From the NCBI RefSeq assembly GCF_001894885.1, contig NZ_BCXB01000006.1:1-64000 (forward strand): DNA of 64,000 nt, read 5' to 3'. Positions 17,984 through 27,448 of the stretch are shown here, piece after piece. The stretch is from Rhodococcus marinonascens NBRC 14363. Its GTDB lineage: Bacteria > Actinomycetota > Actinomycetes > Mycobacteriales > Mycobacteriaceae. Under the pieces are notes generated by a model, which worked only from the letters and a program-made list of their open reading frames with translations, was not told the DNA's origin and did not search any database. Made by a program: the position numbers and the translations under genes. Each line of letters starts with the position of its first letter. Position 1 is the first letter of the stretch.

Positions 17984-18131
17984 CCTCTGCTCCCTCCAGA
18001 TCTGCGCTGCTACTTGCGCCTCGACAAATGTTGGTACCCCGCCAACACTCGGCGAGGCTTGTGATGTCCATTCTTCCCTATGGACCGGAATATCGGTAAC
18101 CTGAGTCACGATTAGCCGGATCCACGTCAGT

Positions 18132-18707
18132 TCAGCGAGTGGTCGGGACCCAGCAGTCGGCCACATGGTCGTCGACCATCCCGGTCGCCTGCATGAGCGC
18201 ATAGGCAGTTGTAGGACCCACGAACTTGAAGCCTCGGCGCTTCAATTCCTTCGCCATCGATGCGGACTCCTCAGTCGTGGCCGGCACATTGTTCATGGTC
18301 GCAAGCCTGCTTGTGCGCGGCGGTGGAGCGAACGACCACAGTAGGGTGTCCAGGTCGGTGTCCGACAACTCCAGAACCGCCCGCGCGTTGGTCACCGAAG
18401 CTTCGATCTTCGCCCGGTTCCGCACGATCGACGCGTCCGCGAGCAGTCGCTCCACGTCCGCTTCCGTGTACCGCGCGACGGCCTCCGGATCGAAACCAGC
18501 GAACGCGGCACGGAACGCGGCACGTTTACGCAGGATCGTGATCCACGACAGTCCCGACTGGAATGCTTCGAGGCACAATCGCTCATACAACTCGTCACGT
18601 CCGTGCAGAGGGCGACCCCACTCGTCGTCATGGTAGTCGCGGTACAGCCGAGAACCGTCCGTATCGATGGCCCACCCGCACCGCACGCGACCGTCGGATC
18701 CCGTCAC
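18132..18707 (-). CDS. tag: DNA-3-methyladenine glycosylase I
   Basis: The 191-residue base-excision enzyme removes 3-methyladenine from alkylated DNA. Family landmarks are RCGWAIDT (zinc-site Cys), YHDDEWGRP, LCLEAFQSGLSWITILRKR, and the C-terminal FKFVGPTTAYALMQATGMVDDH with the second set of zinc ligands (HVADC). Length is normal for Tag. The start ATG overlaps the stop of the DivIVA-like gene by four bases, so translation is probably coupled. Confidence 0.94.
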   Translation of the reverse strand: MTGSDGRVRCGWAIDTDGSRLYRDYHDDEWGRPLHGRDELYERLCLEAFQSGLSWITILRKRAAFRAAFAGFDPEAVARYTEADVERLLADASIVRNRAKIEASVTNARAVLELSDTDLDTLLWSFAPPPRTSRLATMNNVPATTEESASMAKELKRRGFKFVGPTTAYALMQATGMVDDHVADCWVPTTR

Positions 18708-19015
18708 TGCGCGTCACCCGGACGATCAGATCGGTCGGCGATCGTCGCCAACTGCTCACGCAGCGAATCGATTTCGTGGCCAAGCTGCGACAGCGCCCAG
18801 TCGACCTCGCTCGCCTTGTACCCCCGCAGAGTCTGCTGGAATCGCAACGCCTCGACGTCGGCACCCGTCACGCCCTCGGCGGGCAGGGCCGTGAGCGTGG
18901 TGCCCGGCGGGAGCGGCTCGAGTTCCTCGGAACGACCGAAGACTGCACTTGCTGCGAGAAACAGCATCGCACCGACCAACGCCATCACAAGCAGATAGAG
19001 CAGGGCTGTCACCAT
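18704..19015 (-). CDS. DivIVA-domain membrane protein (Rv1209-like)
   Basis: The 103-residue protein has an N-terminal membrane helix (VTALLYLLVMALVGAMLFLA), a Pro-rich linker and a DivIVA-type segment (LRFQQTLRGYKASEVDWALSQ, shown in part). A coiled-coil tail (LGHEIDSLREQLATIADR) follows. DivIVA-like domains sense curved membrane or assemble at poles and septa. The combination of a membrane helix and this domain is widely conserved next to tag and gpgS in actinobacteria. Specific function unknown. Confidence 0.82.
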   Translation of the reverse strand: MVTALLYLLVMALVGAMLFLAASAVFGRSEELEPLPPGTTLTALPAEGVTGADVEALRFQQTLRGYKASEVDWALSQLGHEIDSLREQLATIADRSDRPGDAQ

Positions 19016-19095
19016 GCTCCGATCCTGTCACGAGCATCCGACAACGTCGACGAGCAGTGGTCGCGCGGCAACAACCAGGTCGCACAGCGACGGGG

Positions 19096-20055
19096 TCAGG
19101 GGCGCACCGTATTCATCGGCGGACGGTCAGCCAGCGCGACCTCCGTCGTCGTCGGGATGAAGGAGTCGCCGTCCACCGAGAACTGGGTCAGACCCGCACC
19201 GGAGTCCGGTACACCGCAGCGGCGCATCATCGTGCCGATGATCTGCCTGCTCATCACCCCGAGTTCGGACAGCGGACGGTTGCGGTGCTTGCGCACACCG
19301 AGGTTGACCTGGCCGATCGCGCCGAGACCCAAGCGGTGGTAGGTGTCGAGTAGCAGTCCGATCTCAACGCCGTAGCCGGGGGCGAAAGGAATCGATGACA
19401 GCAACTCCCGAGTACCCGCGTACTCACCGCCCAGGGGCTGCAGCACGCTCGTCAACTCGGGCCGCAGAGACGCCAGCATCGGGCGCGCCACCAACTCGGT
19501 AACGCGCCCGCCGCCGTTGGCGTCCTCCGTACCACCCAGTCGGAGGGGACGGCGGTAGTAGCCCTTCACGAGGTGGATACCGTCGACGGTCAGCAGCGGT
19601 CCGAGAAGCTTCGGAACGAACGCCGGATCAGGGTTGATCAGATCCGCGTCGACAAAGACGATCAGGTCGCCGGTGCACGCGGCGACAGATCGCCACAACA
19701 CCTCGCCCTTGCCTTCCACCGGCGGGAACGTCGGCACCGCCTGTTCCCGGCTGATCACGGTCGCGCCCGCCGCTCGCGCACGTTCCGCCGTCAGATCCGT
19801 CGAACCGGAGTCGAGCACGATCAACTCGTCGACGAGGCCCCCGAGCAACGGGTGAACGGTGTCAACCACCCCGGCAACCGTGTCCTCCTCGTCGAGCGCA
19901 GGCAGGACCACCGACACCGTCCGTCCTGCCTTCGCTCGCTCGAGTTCGGCGATGCTCCAGGAAGGCTGATCCCAACTGTTCGCCGCCGCCCAGGTGAGAG
20001 GAGTTCGCTCCCCTGCCAGCATCGTGCGGCCCGCTTGTGCTCCCATGCCGGTCAT
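19096..20055 (-). CDS. gpgS: Glucosyl-3-phosphoglycerate synthase
   Basis: The 319-residue retaining GT-A glycosyltransferase (GT81) makes glucosyl-3-phosphoglycerate from NDP-glucose and 3-phosphoglycerate, the first step to methylglucose lipopolysaccharides. Landmarks are VSVVLPALDEEDTVAGVVD, the metal-binding DxD-like FVDADLINPDP, PLGGEYAGTRELL, and PFAPGYGVEIGLLLDTY. Length matches the mycobacterial enzyme (Rv1208). The start overlaps the folP2 stop (ATGA), consistent with an operon. Confidence 0.94.
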   Translation of the reverse strand: MTGMGAQAGRTMLAGERTPLTWAAANSWDQPSWSIAELERAKAGRTVSVVLPALDEEDTVAGVVDTVHPLLGGLVDELIVLDSGSTDLTAERARAAGATVISREQAVPTFPPVEGKGEVLWRSVAACTGDLIVFVDADLINPDPAFVPKLLGPLLTVDGIHLVKGYYRRPLRLGGTEDANGGGRVTELVARPMLASLRPELTSVLQPLGGEYAGTRELLSSIPFAPGYGVEIGLLLDTYHRLGLGAIGQVNLGVRKHRNRPLSELGVMSRQIIGTMMRRCGVPDSGAGLTQFSVDGDSFIPTTTEVALADRPPMNTVRP

Positions 20056-20951
20056 GCCAACCCCCGCACCGTGCGCAGCGGTGGGCGCCTGCCTTGAATC
20101 GCGGCCACCATGTCCACCACCCGGCGCGTCGGGGCAACCTCGTGCACACGGAAGACGCGGGCGCCTCCGGCGGCGGCCATTGCAGTCGCTGCCAATGTGC
20201 CCTCCAGCCGCTCGACGAGATCGACACCCAGAGTCTCCCCGACGAAGTCCTTGTTACTCAGGGCCATGAGCACCGGCCAACCCGTGTTCACAAGATCTCC
20301 TACTCGGCGCAACAACTCGAGTCCGTGATACGTGTTCTTCCCGAAATCGTGGGTCGGATCGATGAGAATCGAGTCGGCAGGCACTCCCAGACTGGCCGCA
20401 TTCTCGGCCGCCGCCACTACGTCCTCAAGCACGGCGGCGACGATGTCGGGGTAACGCACGCGAAACGGACGGGTCCGTGGGACGGCTCCCCCAGTGTGCG
20501 AGCAGACGATGCCCGCGCCCGTTTCGGCGGCCACCTCAACCAGCGCCGGATCGGCACCCGCCCATGTGTCGTTAATCAGGTCTGCGCCCTCGGCGCGCGC
20601 CAGCCGGGCAACGTCGCTGCGCCAGGTATCGACGCTGATGAGCAACTCCGGAAATCGCTCGCGGATCGCGGCCACGAACGGCACCACTCGCCGGGTCTCT
20701 TCGGCCGAGTCGACTACATCGCCGGGTCCCGCCTTCACACCGCCGATGTCGACGAGGTCGGCGCCCTCCGCCACTGCACGCTCGACCGCCGTCATCGCGG
20801 CGGAATCGGTGAACGTGGCACCGCGGTCGTAGAACGAGTCGGGTGTCCGGTTCACGATGGCCATCACGAGTGCACGATCGACCGCCACGGGTCGCCCGCA
20901 GAGCGTGGACGGTGGACAGTCGAGTTCGGGCGGTGGGTGTCTCTCGGCCAT
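20052..20951 (-). CDS. folP2: Dihydropteroate synthase-like protein FolP2
   Basis: The 299-residue TIM-barrel protein has the DHPS signature: ALVMAIVNRTPDSFYDRGA, ADLVDIGGVKAGPG, SVDTWRSDVA, LINDTWAG, and the C-terminal RVHEV. It lacks the strict D-I-GGESTRPG loop of catalytic DHPS (here VDIGGVKAGPGDV). This matches the FolP2 branch (Rv1207). Mycobacterial FolP2 is reported not to act as a folate-pathway DHPS, so the true reaction is unknown. Its tight linkage with gpgS suggests a role connected to that pathway, but this is inference. Confidence 0.88.
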   Translation of the reverse strand: MAERHPPPELDCPPSTLCGRPVAVDRALVMAIVNRTPDSFYDRGATFTDSAAMTAVERAVAEGADLVDIGGVKAGPGDVVDSAEETRRVVPFVAAIRERFPELLISVDTWRSDVARLARAEGADLINDTWAGADPALVEVAAETGAGIVCSHTGGAVPRTRPFRVRYPDIVAAVLEDVVAAAENAASLGVPADSILIDPTHDFGKNTYHGLELLRRVGDLVNTGWPVLMALSNKDFVGETLGVDLVERLEGTLAATAMAAAGGARVFRVHEVAPTRRVVDMVAAIQGRRPPLRTVRGLA

Positions 20952-20986
20952 GCCCCAATATTGGCACGCAGCTGGTATCCCGACCC

Positions 20987-21050
20987 GTCGGCCACCGCCG
21001 GGTGCCGCATCAGCCCTCGTCGGTCACCGCCGGGTGCCGCATCAGCCCTT
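20987..21050. repeat. 32-bp tandem duplication at fadD6 3' end
   Basis: Two 32-bp copies (20987-21018 and 21019-21050) differ at two bases and share the core CACCGCCGGGTGCCGCATCA. The fadD6 stop (minus-strand TGA, 21042-21044) lies in the higher-coordinate copy. The other copy carries the same triplet downstream. Confidence 0.88.
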
Positions 21051-22817
21051 GGGGAGCGCCCCCTTCACCACCTCGTCGACGTAGCCTTCGTACGACTGCC
21101 GGTAGCCTTCACGACGCCCTGACAGCACGTGCAACGTCTCGGTGTCCTCGATGTCGTAACCTTCCTTGCGCAGTTCCACTTTTCGGCTCTTGAACGTCGA
21201 CGTCTGTTCCAACGACGCGACGATACGGACGAAGAGCGGCACCGCGTACGACGGCAGTCGGCGGAACAGGAGCGCCGCCACATCCACACCGTCGAACGTC
21301 TCGTTCTCGTGCAGCATCACTGCGGCCATTCCGGCGCGGCCGTCGGCCCCTGGAATCTCGACTCCGTAGACGGCGGCGTTCTCGACCGCGGGGTGAGCGA
21401 GAAGGACGCCCTCGACCTCGGTGGTCGCGACGTTCTCCCCCTTCCAGCGGAATGTGTCGCCGAGTCTGTCGACGAATGCGACGTGCGACCATCCCTGGCG
21501 GCGAACCAGGTCTCCGGTGTCGAACCAGCAGTCGCCTGCGTCGAAGGCGTCGCGGACGAGTTTCTTGTCGGTGGCCTCAGCGTCCGTGTACCCGTCGAAC
21601 GGCGTCCGATCGGTGACCTTCGCCAGCAACAACCCGACCTCGCCGGTCCGCACCTTTCGAAGCCTGCCGTCGGAGTGCCGCCTGGGCGACCCGTTCTCCT
21701 CGTCGTACTCGACCACCGCGTGCGGCAGCGGGCAGATCCCTGCCGTCCTGTCGACGTTCAGGGCGTTCACGAACGCGATGTTGCACTCGCTGGCGCCATA
21801 GAACTCGGCCACCCGCGAGATCCCGAATCGAGTGGTGAACTCGGACCAGATTTCCGGACGGAGCCCGTTCCCGACCACCAGCCGGACCGAATTGTGGCGG
21901 TCGCCGAGCCTCTCGGGCTGGTTCAGCAAGTAGCGGCACAACTCACCGATATAGGTGAATGCGGTCGCCTGGTTCAGTTCCACGTCGGCCCAAAACTTGG
22001 ACGCCGAGAACTGCTTGCCCACCGCGAGTGTCGCACCCGACGCAAGCACCGCAGACAGCGACACGGTCAGTGCGTTGTTGTGATAGAGCGGCAGGCAGCA
22101 GTAGAGGGTGTCGTCGGACCGCAGTCGTACTCCCATGCTGCCGAGTCCGGCCATGCTCTTGAGCCACCGGTAGTGACTCATCCGGCTGGCCTTGGGCAAT
22201 CCCGTGGTGCCGGAGGTGAAGATGTAGAAGGCGCTCTCCCTTGCCTGGATCTGTTTGCACACCTCGGGGTTGTCCACCCCGGCGGTCTCCGCGAGTAGGT
22301 CCAGATCTTCGTAGTACAGCACCGAGGACGAGCCGGGAGGACCATCGAGCGAGTCCATCGCTTCACCGCATGCCTCGGACACCACGAGCACTTCGCTGTC
22401 GAGCAGCGAAATACTGTGTGCGAGCACGTCCCCGCGCTGGTTGTGATTCAGCATTCCCGCCGCGGCACCGAGTTTGACCACAGCCAGGGCGATGAGGAGT
22501 GTCTCGGGTGAGTTCTTACCCAGGATCCCGACAACGTCGCCCCGGGACACCCCGAGATCGGCAAGCACGTGAGCGTAGCGGTTCACCCGGACGTTGGCGG
22601 CCCGGTAGCTCAGCGACTTGCCCTCGAACCTCAAGAACGTACGGCGCGGATGTGCGGCGGCAGCGTCCTGGAACACGAGCCCAATCGACTCCTTCGCATC
22701 GGGAGTCCGGATCAGTCCGCGGACGGCCTTCGCCATGCTCGGCAACTCCGGGATCATGGCCGGCAACCGCCGGGCGAGATCGACCAGGCTGATCGTGGAA
22801 CGCGCTTCAGAACGCAT
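21042..22817 (-). CDS. fadD6: Very-long/long-chain acyl-CoA synthetase (FATP-like)
   Basis: The 591-residue AMP-forming ligase activates fatty acids to acyl-CoA. The P-loop-like motif is visible (IFTSGTTGLPKASRMSH), as are FYGASECN, the GDCWFDTGDLVRRQGW motif and FRWKGENVATTEV. The order and spacing match the FATP/VLACS subgroup and Rv1206 FadD6. It heads the minus-strand run fadD6-folP2-gpgS-DivIVA-tag-DUF3117; 90 bases separate it from folP2. Confidence 0.92.
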   Translation of the reverse strand: MRSEARSTISLVDLARRLPAMIPELPSMAKAVRGLIRTPDAKESIGLVFQDAAAAHPRRTFLRFEGKSLSYRAANVRVNRYAHVLADLGVSRGDVVGILGKNSPETLLIALAVVKLGAAAGMLNHNQRGDVLAHSISLLDSEVLVVSEACGEAMDSLDGPPGSSSVLYYEDLDLLAETAGVDNPEVCKQIQARESAFYIFTSGTTGLPKASRMSHYRWLKSMAGLGSMGVRLRSDDTLYCCLPLYHNNALTVSLSAVLASGATLAVGKQFSASKFWADVELNQATAFTYIGELCRYLLNQPERLGDRHNSVRLVVGNGLRPEIWSEFTTRFGISRVAEFYGASECNIAFVNALNVDRTAGICPLPHAVVEYDEENGSPRRHSDGRLRKVRTGEVGLLLAKVTDRTPFDGYTDAEATDKKLVRDAFDAGDCWFDTGDLVRRQGWSHVAFVDRLGDTFRWKGENVATTEVEGVLLAHPAVENAAVYGVEIPGADGRAGMAAVMLHENETFDGVDVAALLFRRLPSYAVPLFVRIVASLEQTSTFKSRKVELRKEGYDIEDTETLHVLSGRREGYRQSYEGYVDEVVKGALPKG

Positions 22818-22904
22818 GACATCCCCCTCAGGACCGCAGTATGAGTCAGATCACCCTACTGCATGGTAATAAGCCAGCGTCACGACCCGATCCGCTACCC
22901 TGCC

Positions 22905-23465
22905 TCAGGGTGCGCAGGCGTCGAGCGCGGCCCCGACGTCGGTCCGGACGAGCAGTCTGTCCAGGGCGTGCTGCGACACGAATCCGCCGCCCCGGAGTCC
23001 GTCGAGCCAGTTCAGCAGACCGTTGTAGTGCCCCTGCGGATCGAGGAGGACGATGGGCTTCTCGTGTATTCCGAGATACCCTGCGGTCCACGTCTCGAAG
23101 AGTTCTTCGAGGGTGCCGATGCCGCCGGGGAGCGCAACGAAGGCGTCCGCCCTGTCCTCCATGATCATCTTGCGCTCGCGCATGGTGTCCGTGACCAACA
23201 ATTCGTCGGCATCAACGTCGGCGACCTCGAAGTGCACCAGAGCCTTCGGGATAACCCCGACAGTCATCGCGCCCTCGGCGCGGGCGGCTTGGGCCACCGC
23301 GCCCATCATCGAGACGTTGCCACCGCCGGAGACCAGTTGCCAACCACGCTTACCGATTTCGGTACCCACCTGGCCCGCGAGTTCCAGAAACCACTCGTCG
23401 ACGGGGCCGGAGGCGCAATAGACACACACCGAAAATGGTTGCAGCGAAATATCTTCCGGGTTCAC
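22905..23465 (-). CDS. LOG-family protein (cytokinin riboside-monophosphate phosphoribohydrolase-like)
   Basis: The 186-residue Rossmann-fold protein carries the LOG signature ALPGGIGTLEELFE with the catalytic Glu/Arg set (MRERKMIMEDRADAFV before it) and an N-terminal VCVYCASG. Mycobacterial Rv1205 of this type releases adenine-type cytokinin from its riboside monophosphate. The start is GTG, overlapping the stop of the second LOG gene by one base (TAGTG). It is the last gene of dapE-LOG-LOG. Confidence 0.88.
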   Translation of the reverse strand: MNPEDISLQPFSVCVYCASGPVDEWFLELAGQVGTEIGKRGWQLVSGGGNVSMMGAVAQAARAEGAMTVGVIPKALVHFEVADVDADELLVTDTMRERKMIMEDRADAFVALPGGIGTLEELFETWTAGYLGIHEKPIVLLDPQGHYNGLLNWLDGLRGGGFVSQHALDRLLVRTDVGAALDACAP

Positions 23466-24262
23466 TACTTGTCCTCCGTGCCCATCAGTACGGCCTCGTC
23501 AACGCCCTGCTGCGCCTTCACGACGATCTGTACGGCTTCCTCTATGTCGTCTGTGACGTGCAGTAGATCGACGTCCTCTTGCGAGATCTTCCCGCTGCGC
23601 TCGAGGGTGCCTCGAATCCAGTCCACGAGCGGGGACCAGTATTCCTGGCCGAACAGGATGATCGGAAACCGGGTGACCTTGCGCGTCTGCACCAGAGTCA
23701 ATGCCTCGAACAACTCGTCGAGCGTCCCGAACCCGCCAGGGAGACAGATAAAAGCTTGCGAGTACTTCACGAACATCGTCTTTCGAGCGAAGAAGTATCG
23801 GAAGTTGATGCCGAGGTCGACCCATTCGTTGAGCCCTTCCTCGAACGGCAATTCGATACCCAGGCCAATGGAGTAGCCACCAGATTCGCTGGCGCCTCGG
23901 TTGGCGGCCTCCATGGCACCGGGGCCGCCGCCGGTGATGACGGCGTACCCAGCCTTGGCAAGGCTTGCACCCAGTGCCCTGCCCGCTGCGTAGTCCGGGT
24001 GGTCGACCGGCGTGCGTGCGGAACCGAAGACCGCGACCGCCCGCGGGACCTCGGCGAGCGTACCGAAACCTTCGATGAACTCGCTCTGGATCCGCAAAAC
24101 GCGCCAGGGGTCGGTATGCACCCAGTCGGTCGGATCGCGCTCGTCGAGCAACCTCTCGTCGGTGGTGGTGCCCTCGTCCTTACGGGCGCGCCTCAATTGC
24201 ACCGGACCTCGATGCTTCACGGATGAAGACTTCCGGGCGTGAGACTTCTCCTCGGGTGCCAT
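23465..24262 (-). CDS. LOG-family (TIGR00730-type) protein, longer paralogue
   Basis: The 265-residue protein has a charged N-terminal extension of about 70 residues and then the same fold: VAVFGSARTP, VITGGGPGAMEAANRGA, FFARKTMFVKYSQAFI and LPGGFGTLDELFE. It belongs to the longer LOG branch, whose members act as nucleotide phosphoribohydrolases. Only the signature and fold are shared with the adjacent shorter gene, so this is an old paralogy rather than a recent duplication. It lies 27 bases after dapE. Confidence 0.87.
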   Translation of the reverse strand: MAPEEKSHARKSSSVKHRGPVQLRRARKDEGTTTDERLLDERDPTDWVHTDPWRVLRIQSEFIEGFGTLAEVPRAVAVFGSARTPVDHPDYAAGRALGASLAKAGYAVITGGGPGAMEAANRGASESGGYSIGLGIELPFEEGLNEWVDLGINFRYFFARKTMFVKYSQAFICLPGGFGTLDELFEALTLVQTRKVTRFPIILFGQEYWSPLVDWIRGTLERSGKISQEDVDLLHVTDDIEEAVQIVVKAQQGVDEAVLMGTEDK

Positions 24263-24289
24263 GCACCCCAGGCTATCGGGTCGCCGGTG

Positions 24290-25366
24290 TCAGACTGGCG
24301 CGGTCAGGTAGGAACGAAGAACCGTCGCCACATCGGTGATTTGCTGGACAGGGACGTGCTCGTCGCGCTTGTGCGCCAGGTTCGGGTCGCCAGGACCATA
24401 GTTGACGGCCGCGATACCCAGAGCGGAGAACCGCGAGACGTCCGTCCAACCGTACTTCGCCCGGAACTGGCCGCCCGCTGCTTCGATCAGCGTCGCAGCG
24501 GCGGGATCACCCAACCCGGGCAGAGCACCCGGCGAGAGGTCCGTGACCTCGAAACCTAATTCGAGTCCGGCGAATACTCCTCGCACGTGATCGACGGCCT
24601 GCTCGATACTACGGTCGGGCGCGAAGCGGAAGTTCACATCCACCTCCGCCGCATCCGGCACGACGTTGCCGGCGACGCCGCCGGCGATCCGGACGGCGGA
24701 CAGGCCTTCCCGGTACACGCAACCGTCGATATCCACCGAGCGCGCGGTGTACTCCGACAGTCGCTGCAGGACCGGAGCGAATCGGTGAACAGCGTTGTCG
24801 CCCAACCAAGATCTCGCGGAATGCGCACGGGTGCCGCGCGTCGTCAGGGTGACACGCAGGGTACCCTGGCACCCCGCTTCGATAAGGCCTCCCGTCGGCT
24901 CCCCCAGGATCGCGACGTCCGCTTGTAGCCAGTCGGGGATCTCGCGTTCGATTCTTCCGAGTCCGTTGTGGACCGCGGCGATCTCCTCGCAGTCGTAGAA
25001 CACCAGGGTGAGGTCGTGCACGGGGTTCTCGACGGTGGCCGCGAGATGCAGGAACACCGCGTCGCCCGACTTCATGTCGACCGTCCCGCACCCGTGCAGG
25101 AGTCCGCCCTCACGACGGGATGGCACGTTGTCGGCGATCGGCACGGTGTCGAGATGCCCGGCAAGCATCACCCGGCCCGGCAATCCACGGTCGGTTCGAG
25201 CCAGCACGGCGTTGCCGTTGCGGATGATCTCGAAGCCGGTGGTCTGATCCCGCAACGCCGACTCGACTGCATCGGCGATCGCCGACTCGTCGCGCGAGAC
25301 ACTCGGGATGTCCACCAGCGCAGCAGTGAGGTCGACAGGATCGGCACGGAGGTCGAGATCACTCAT
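24290..25366 (-). CDS. dapE: Succinyl-diaminopimelate desuccinylase
   Basis: The 358-residue M20 metallohydrolase removes succinate from N-succinyl-LL-diaminopimelate in lysine and peptidoglycan precursor synthesis. Metal-binding segments are visible: [45 protein letters not shown] (catalytic Glu pair) and [17 protein letters not shown]. The C-terminal His lies in [17 protein letters not shown]. dapD is about 1.1 kb away and dapC is at 42 kb, so three pathway genes are in the window. Confidence 0.93.
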   Translation of the reverse strand: MSDLDLRADPVDLTAALVDIPSVSRDESAIADAVESALRDQTTGFEIIRNGNAVLARTDRGLPGRVMLAGHLDTVPIADNVPSRREGGLLHGCGTVDMKSGDAVFLHLAATVENPVHDLTLVFYDCEEIAAVHNGLGRIEREIPDWLQADVAILGEPTGGLIEAGCQGTLRVTLTTRGTRAHSARSWLGDNAVHRFAPVLQRLSEYTARSVDIDGCVYREGLSAVRIAGGVAGNVVPDAAEVDVNFRFAPDRSIEQAVDHVRGVFAGLELGFEVTDLSPGALPGLGDPAAATLIEAAGGQFRAKYGWTDVSRFSALGIAAVNYGPGDPNLAHKRDEHVPVQQITDVATVLRSYLTAPV

Positions 25367-25393
25367 CGGTCAGCCTCGGGCAAATGGTCGCGA

Positions 25394-26347
25394 TCAGCCA
25401 TCGAAGCCGCCGGGGATCTCGTAGATGGCGCCGTCGAATCCGATACGGAAGAGCCGTCCTGCAGAGAACCCGTCGGACCCCCGCCCGTAGATGACCATGC
25501 TCGACGTCGGCAGACCCGACGCGAGCACGCAGTACTGTCCGGGAGCGTCGAGTCGCCAGATCTCACCCTTTGCGTTCGCGGGCACGACGGGCCGGTCCTG
25601 GGAATCGAGCGCGAGTCCGTCGGGCGCGGCGAGCACATCGAATCCGCTGAGCGTGAGCAAGTCCTCGGGTGCCCCCGGGTTCGCAAGGGGGATCCGGCTC
25701 ACGCCGGGGTTCACGAACGTCCTCGACATGTAGAGGTAGCGGTCGTCGGAACTGAGAACCGCACCGTTGGCGCTCGGCAGTGTGGCCCAGTCGGGTTGGA
25801 CAGTGCCGTCGGGGAAGATCCTGCCGATCTGCGTGGCAAAGTCGTTGGTGGCGTAGGTGACTCCGTCTGCCGCTACGGCCAGACCGTCGGCGGCGCTGAG
25901 ACCGGAAGCGAACGGGGTCAGTTCACCCGTCGCCGGGTCGAACTTCGCAACCGCGCCCGGGCGCGTGATGTCGCCGAGCGCGACGCGGGCGTCGGCTCCG
26001 TAACCCACAAGCAGAGAACCGTCCGAGGCCCAGGCCAGCGCGCCCGCGCCGCCATCAGGGACGGTCGCGACCGGCACCGCGGGAGCGCCCGGGGCATCGA
26101 GTCGGAAGACTCGCCCACTCAAGAGGTCGGTCGTGTAGAGACGCCCGTCCTCATCCACCGCTACGCCCTCGAGTGCCGCTCCTGGTACCTGGCCCACGAG
26201 AATTGGCGCCTGGCCGGCACCCGGGCACACCGGCGCGGCCGACGCGGTCTGCGGCGCCACTACCGACACCGCTCCGGCGAGGAGTGCGCCCGCGGCCGCA
26301 AACCGTAGGCCTCCCGTGGTGAATCGATCGAACTGTGGAATTCGCAT
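25394..26347 (-). CDS. Secreted SMP-30/gluconolactonase-like beta-propeller protein
   Basis: The 317-residue protein has a signal sequence ([23 protein letters not shown], cleavage expected after the final ASA at about residue 37) and a repeat-rich propeller. Landmarks are [36 protein letters not shown] and [16 protein letters not shown]. Related SMP-30 proteins are calcium-dependent lactonases or strictosidine-synthase-like, but substrate is unknown here. The ATG at 26347 is chosen because it starts the signal peptide and follows AAAGGATTCTGAGG. An upstream ATG 40 codons earlier would overlap the dapD promoter region. Confidence 0.76.
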   Translation of the reverse strand: MRIPQFDRFTTGGLRFAAAGALLAGAVSVVAPQTASAAPVCPGAGQAPILVGQVPGAALEGVAVDEDGRLYTTDLLSGRVFRLDAPGAPAVPVATVPDGGAGALAWASDGSLLVGYGADARVALGDITRPGAVAKFDPATGELTPFASGLSAADGLAVAADGVTYATNDFATQIGRIFPDGTVQPDWATLPSANGAVLSSDDRYLYMSRTFVNPGVSRIPLANPGAPEDLLTLSGFDVLAAPDGLALDSQDRPVVPANAKGEIWRLDAPGQYCVLASGLPTSSMVIYGRGSDGFSAGRLFRIGFDGAIYEIPGGFDG

Positions 26348-26488
26348 CCTCAGAATCCTTTCCCGGTGAATTTCCGTGCCGCGCAGATCATCGCGCACCT
26401 CCCTCAACCGCCGGGTCGTCGAACCAAGCACGAATCGACGACGACTGCCGGAAAATGGCCGATTCACGACACAGTAGCCTGTGTTGTT

Positions 26489-27442
26489 GTGAGTACACAG
26501 GGAGCATCCGCAGTAGGCATCGCCAACGTGACAGTCGGCGGCACGGTCCTCGACACCTGGTTCCCAGCGCCGGAGTTGGGTGACTTCGACGAGGCCGGCA
26601 CCGTCCGGATCGAGGGTGGTGACATCCCCTCAGATCTGGCACTACTCGCCGGACCCGACGCGGCGCGTGAAGTGGATCAGATCGTGGTTCGCACCACCAT
26701 CACCGACATGTCCGAACCCCCGGCCGATGTCCATGATGCTTACCTGCGCCTTCACCTCCTGTCGCACCGACTCGTAACGCCGCACGCCATCAACCTCGAC
26801 GGCCTGTTCGGACTGTTGCCCAACGTGGTGTGGACCAACTTCGGCCCATGCGCGGTCGAAGGTTTCGAGAAGGCGCGTTCCCGCCTCCGTATCCGTGGCG
26901 CGGTAACCGTGCTCAGTGTCGACAAGTTTCCGCGGATGGTCGACTACGTCGTGCCGTCCGGCGTCCGCATCGCCGACGCGGACCGCGTGCGCCTCGGCGC
27001 CCACCTGGCGAGCGGCACCACCGTGATGCACGAGGGCTTCGTCAACTTCAACGCGGGCACGCTCGGCAACTCCATGGTCGAGGGCCGCATCTCCGCGGGC
27101 GTCGTCGTAGGCGACGGATCCGACGTGGGCGGCGGCGCCTCGATCATGGGCACCCTTTCCGGTGGCGGCAAGGAGATCATCTCCGTCGGCGAGCGCTGCC
27201 TGCTCGGCGCCAATTCCGGCCTCGGCATTTCTCTGGGCGACGACTGCGTCCTCGAAGCCGGCCTGTACGTGACGGCGGGCACCAAAGTCACCGGGCCGGA
27301 CGGCACCGTAGTCAAGGCCAAAGAACTCAACGGTCAGTCAAACTTGCTCTTGCGCCGCAACTCCGTGTCGGGCACAGTCGAGGTCGTTCCAAGGAAGGGC
27401 ACCGGAGTGAAACTCAACACAGTTCTACACGCGAACGACTGA
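26489..27442 (+). CDS. dapD: Tetrahydrodipicolinate N-succinyltransferase
   Basis: The 317-residue protein succinylates tetrahydrodipicolinate in the diaminopimelate pathway. It matches the actinobacterial DapD type with a left-handed beta-helix: [40 protein letters not shown] and [20 protein letters not shown]. The GTG at 26489 gives the length of the mycobacterial enzyme. Upstream in-frame codons have no conserved sequence. Divergent from the SMP-30-like gene. Confidence 0.92.
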   Translation: MSTQGASAVGIANVTVGGTVLDTWFPAPELGDFDEAGTVRIEGGDIPSDLALLAGPDAAREVDQIVVRTTITDMSEPPADVHDAYLRLHLLSHRLVTPHAINLDGLFGLLPNVVWTNFGPCAVEGFEKARSRLRIRGAVTVLSVDKFPRMVDYVVPSGVRIADADRVRLGAHLASGTTVMHEGFVNFNAGTLGNSMVEGRISAGVVVGDGSDVGGGASIMGTLSGGGKEIISVGERCLLGANSGLGISLGDDCVLEAGLYVTAGTKVTGPDGTVVKAKELNGQSNLLLRRNSVSGTVEVVPRKGTGVKLNTVLHAND

Positions 27443-27448
27443 CTCCCC

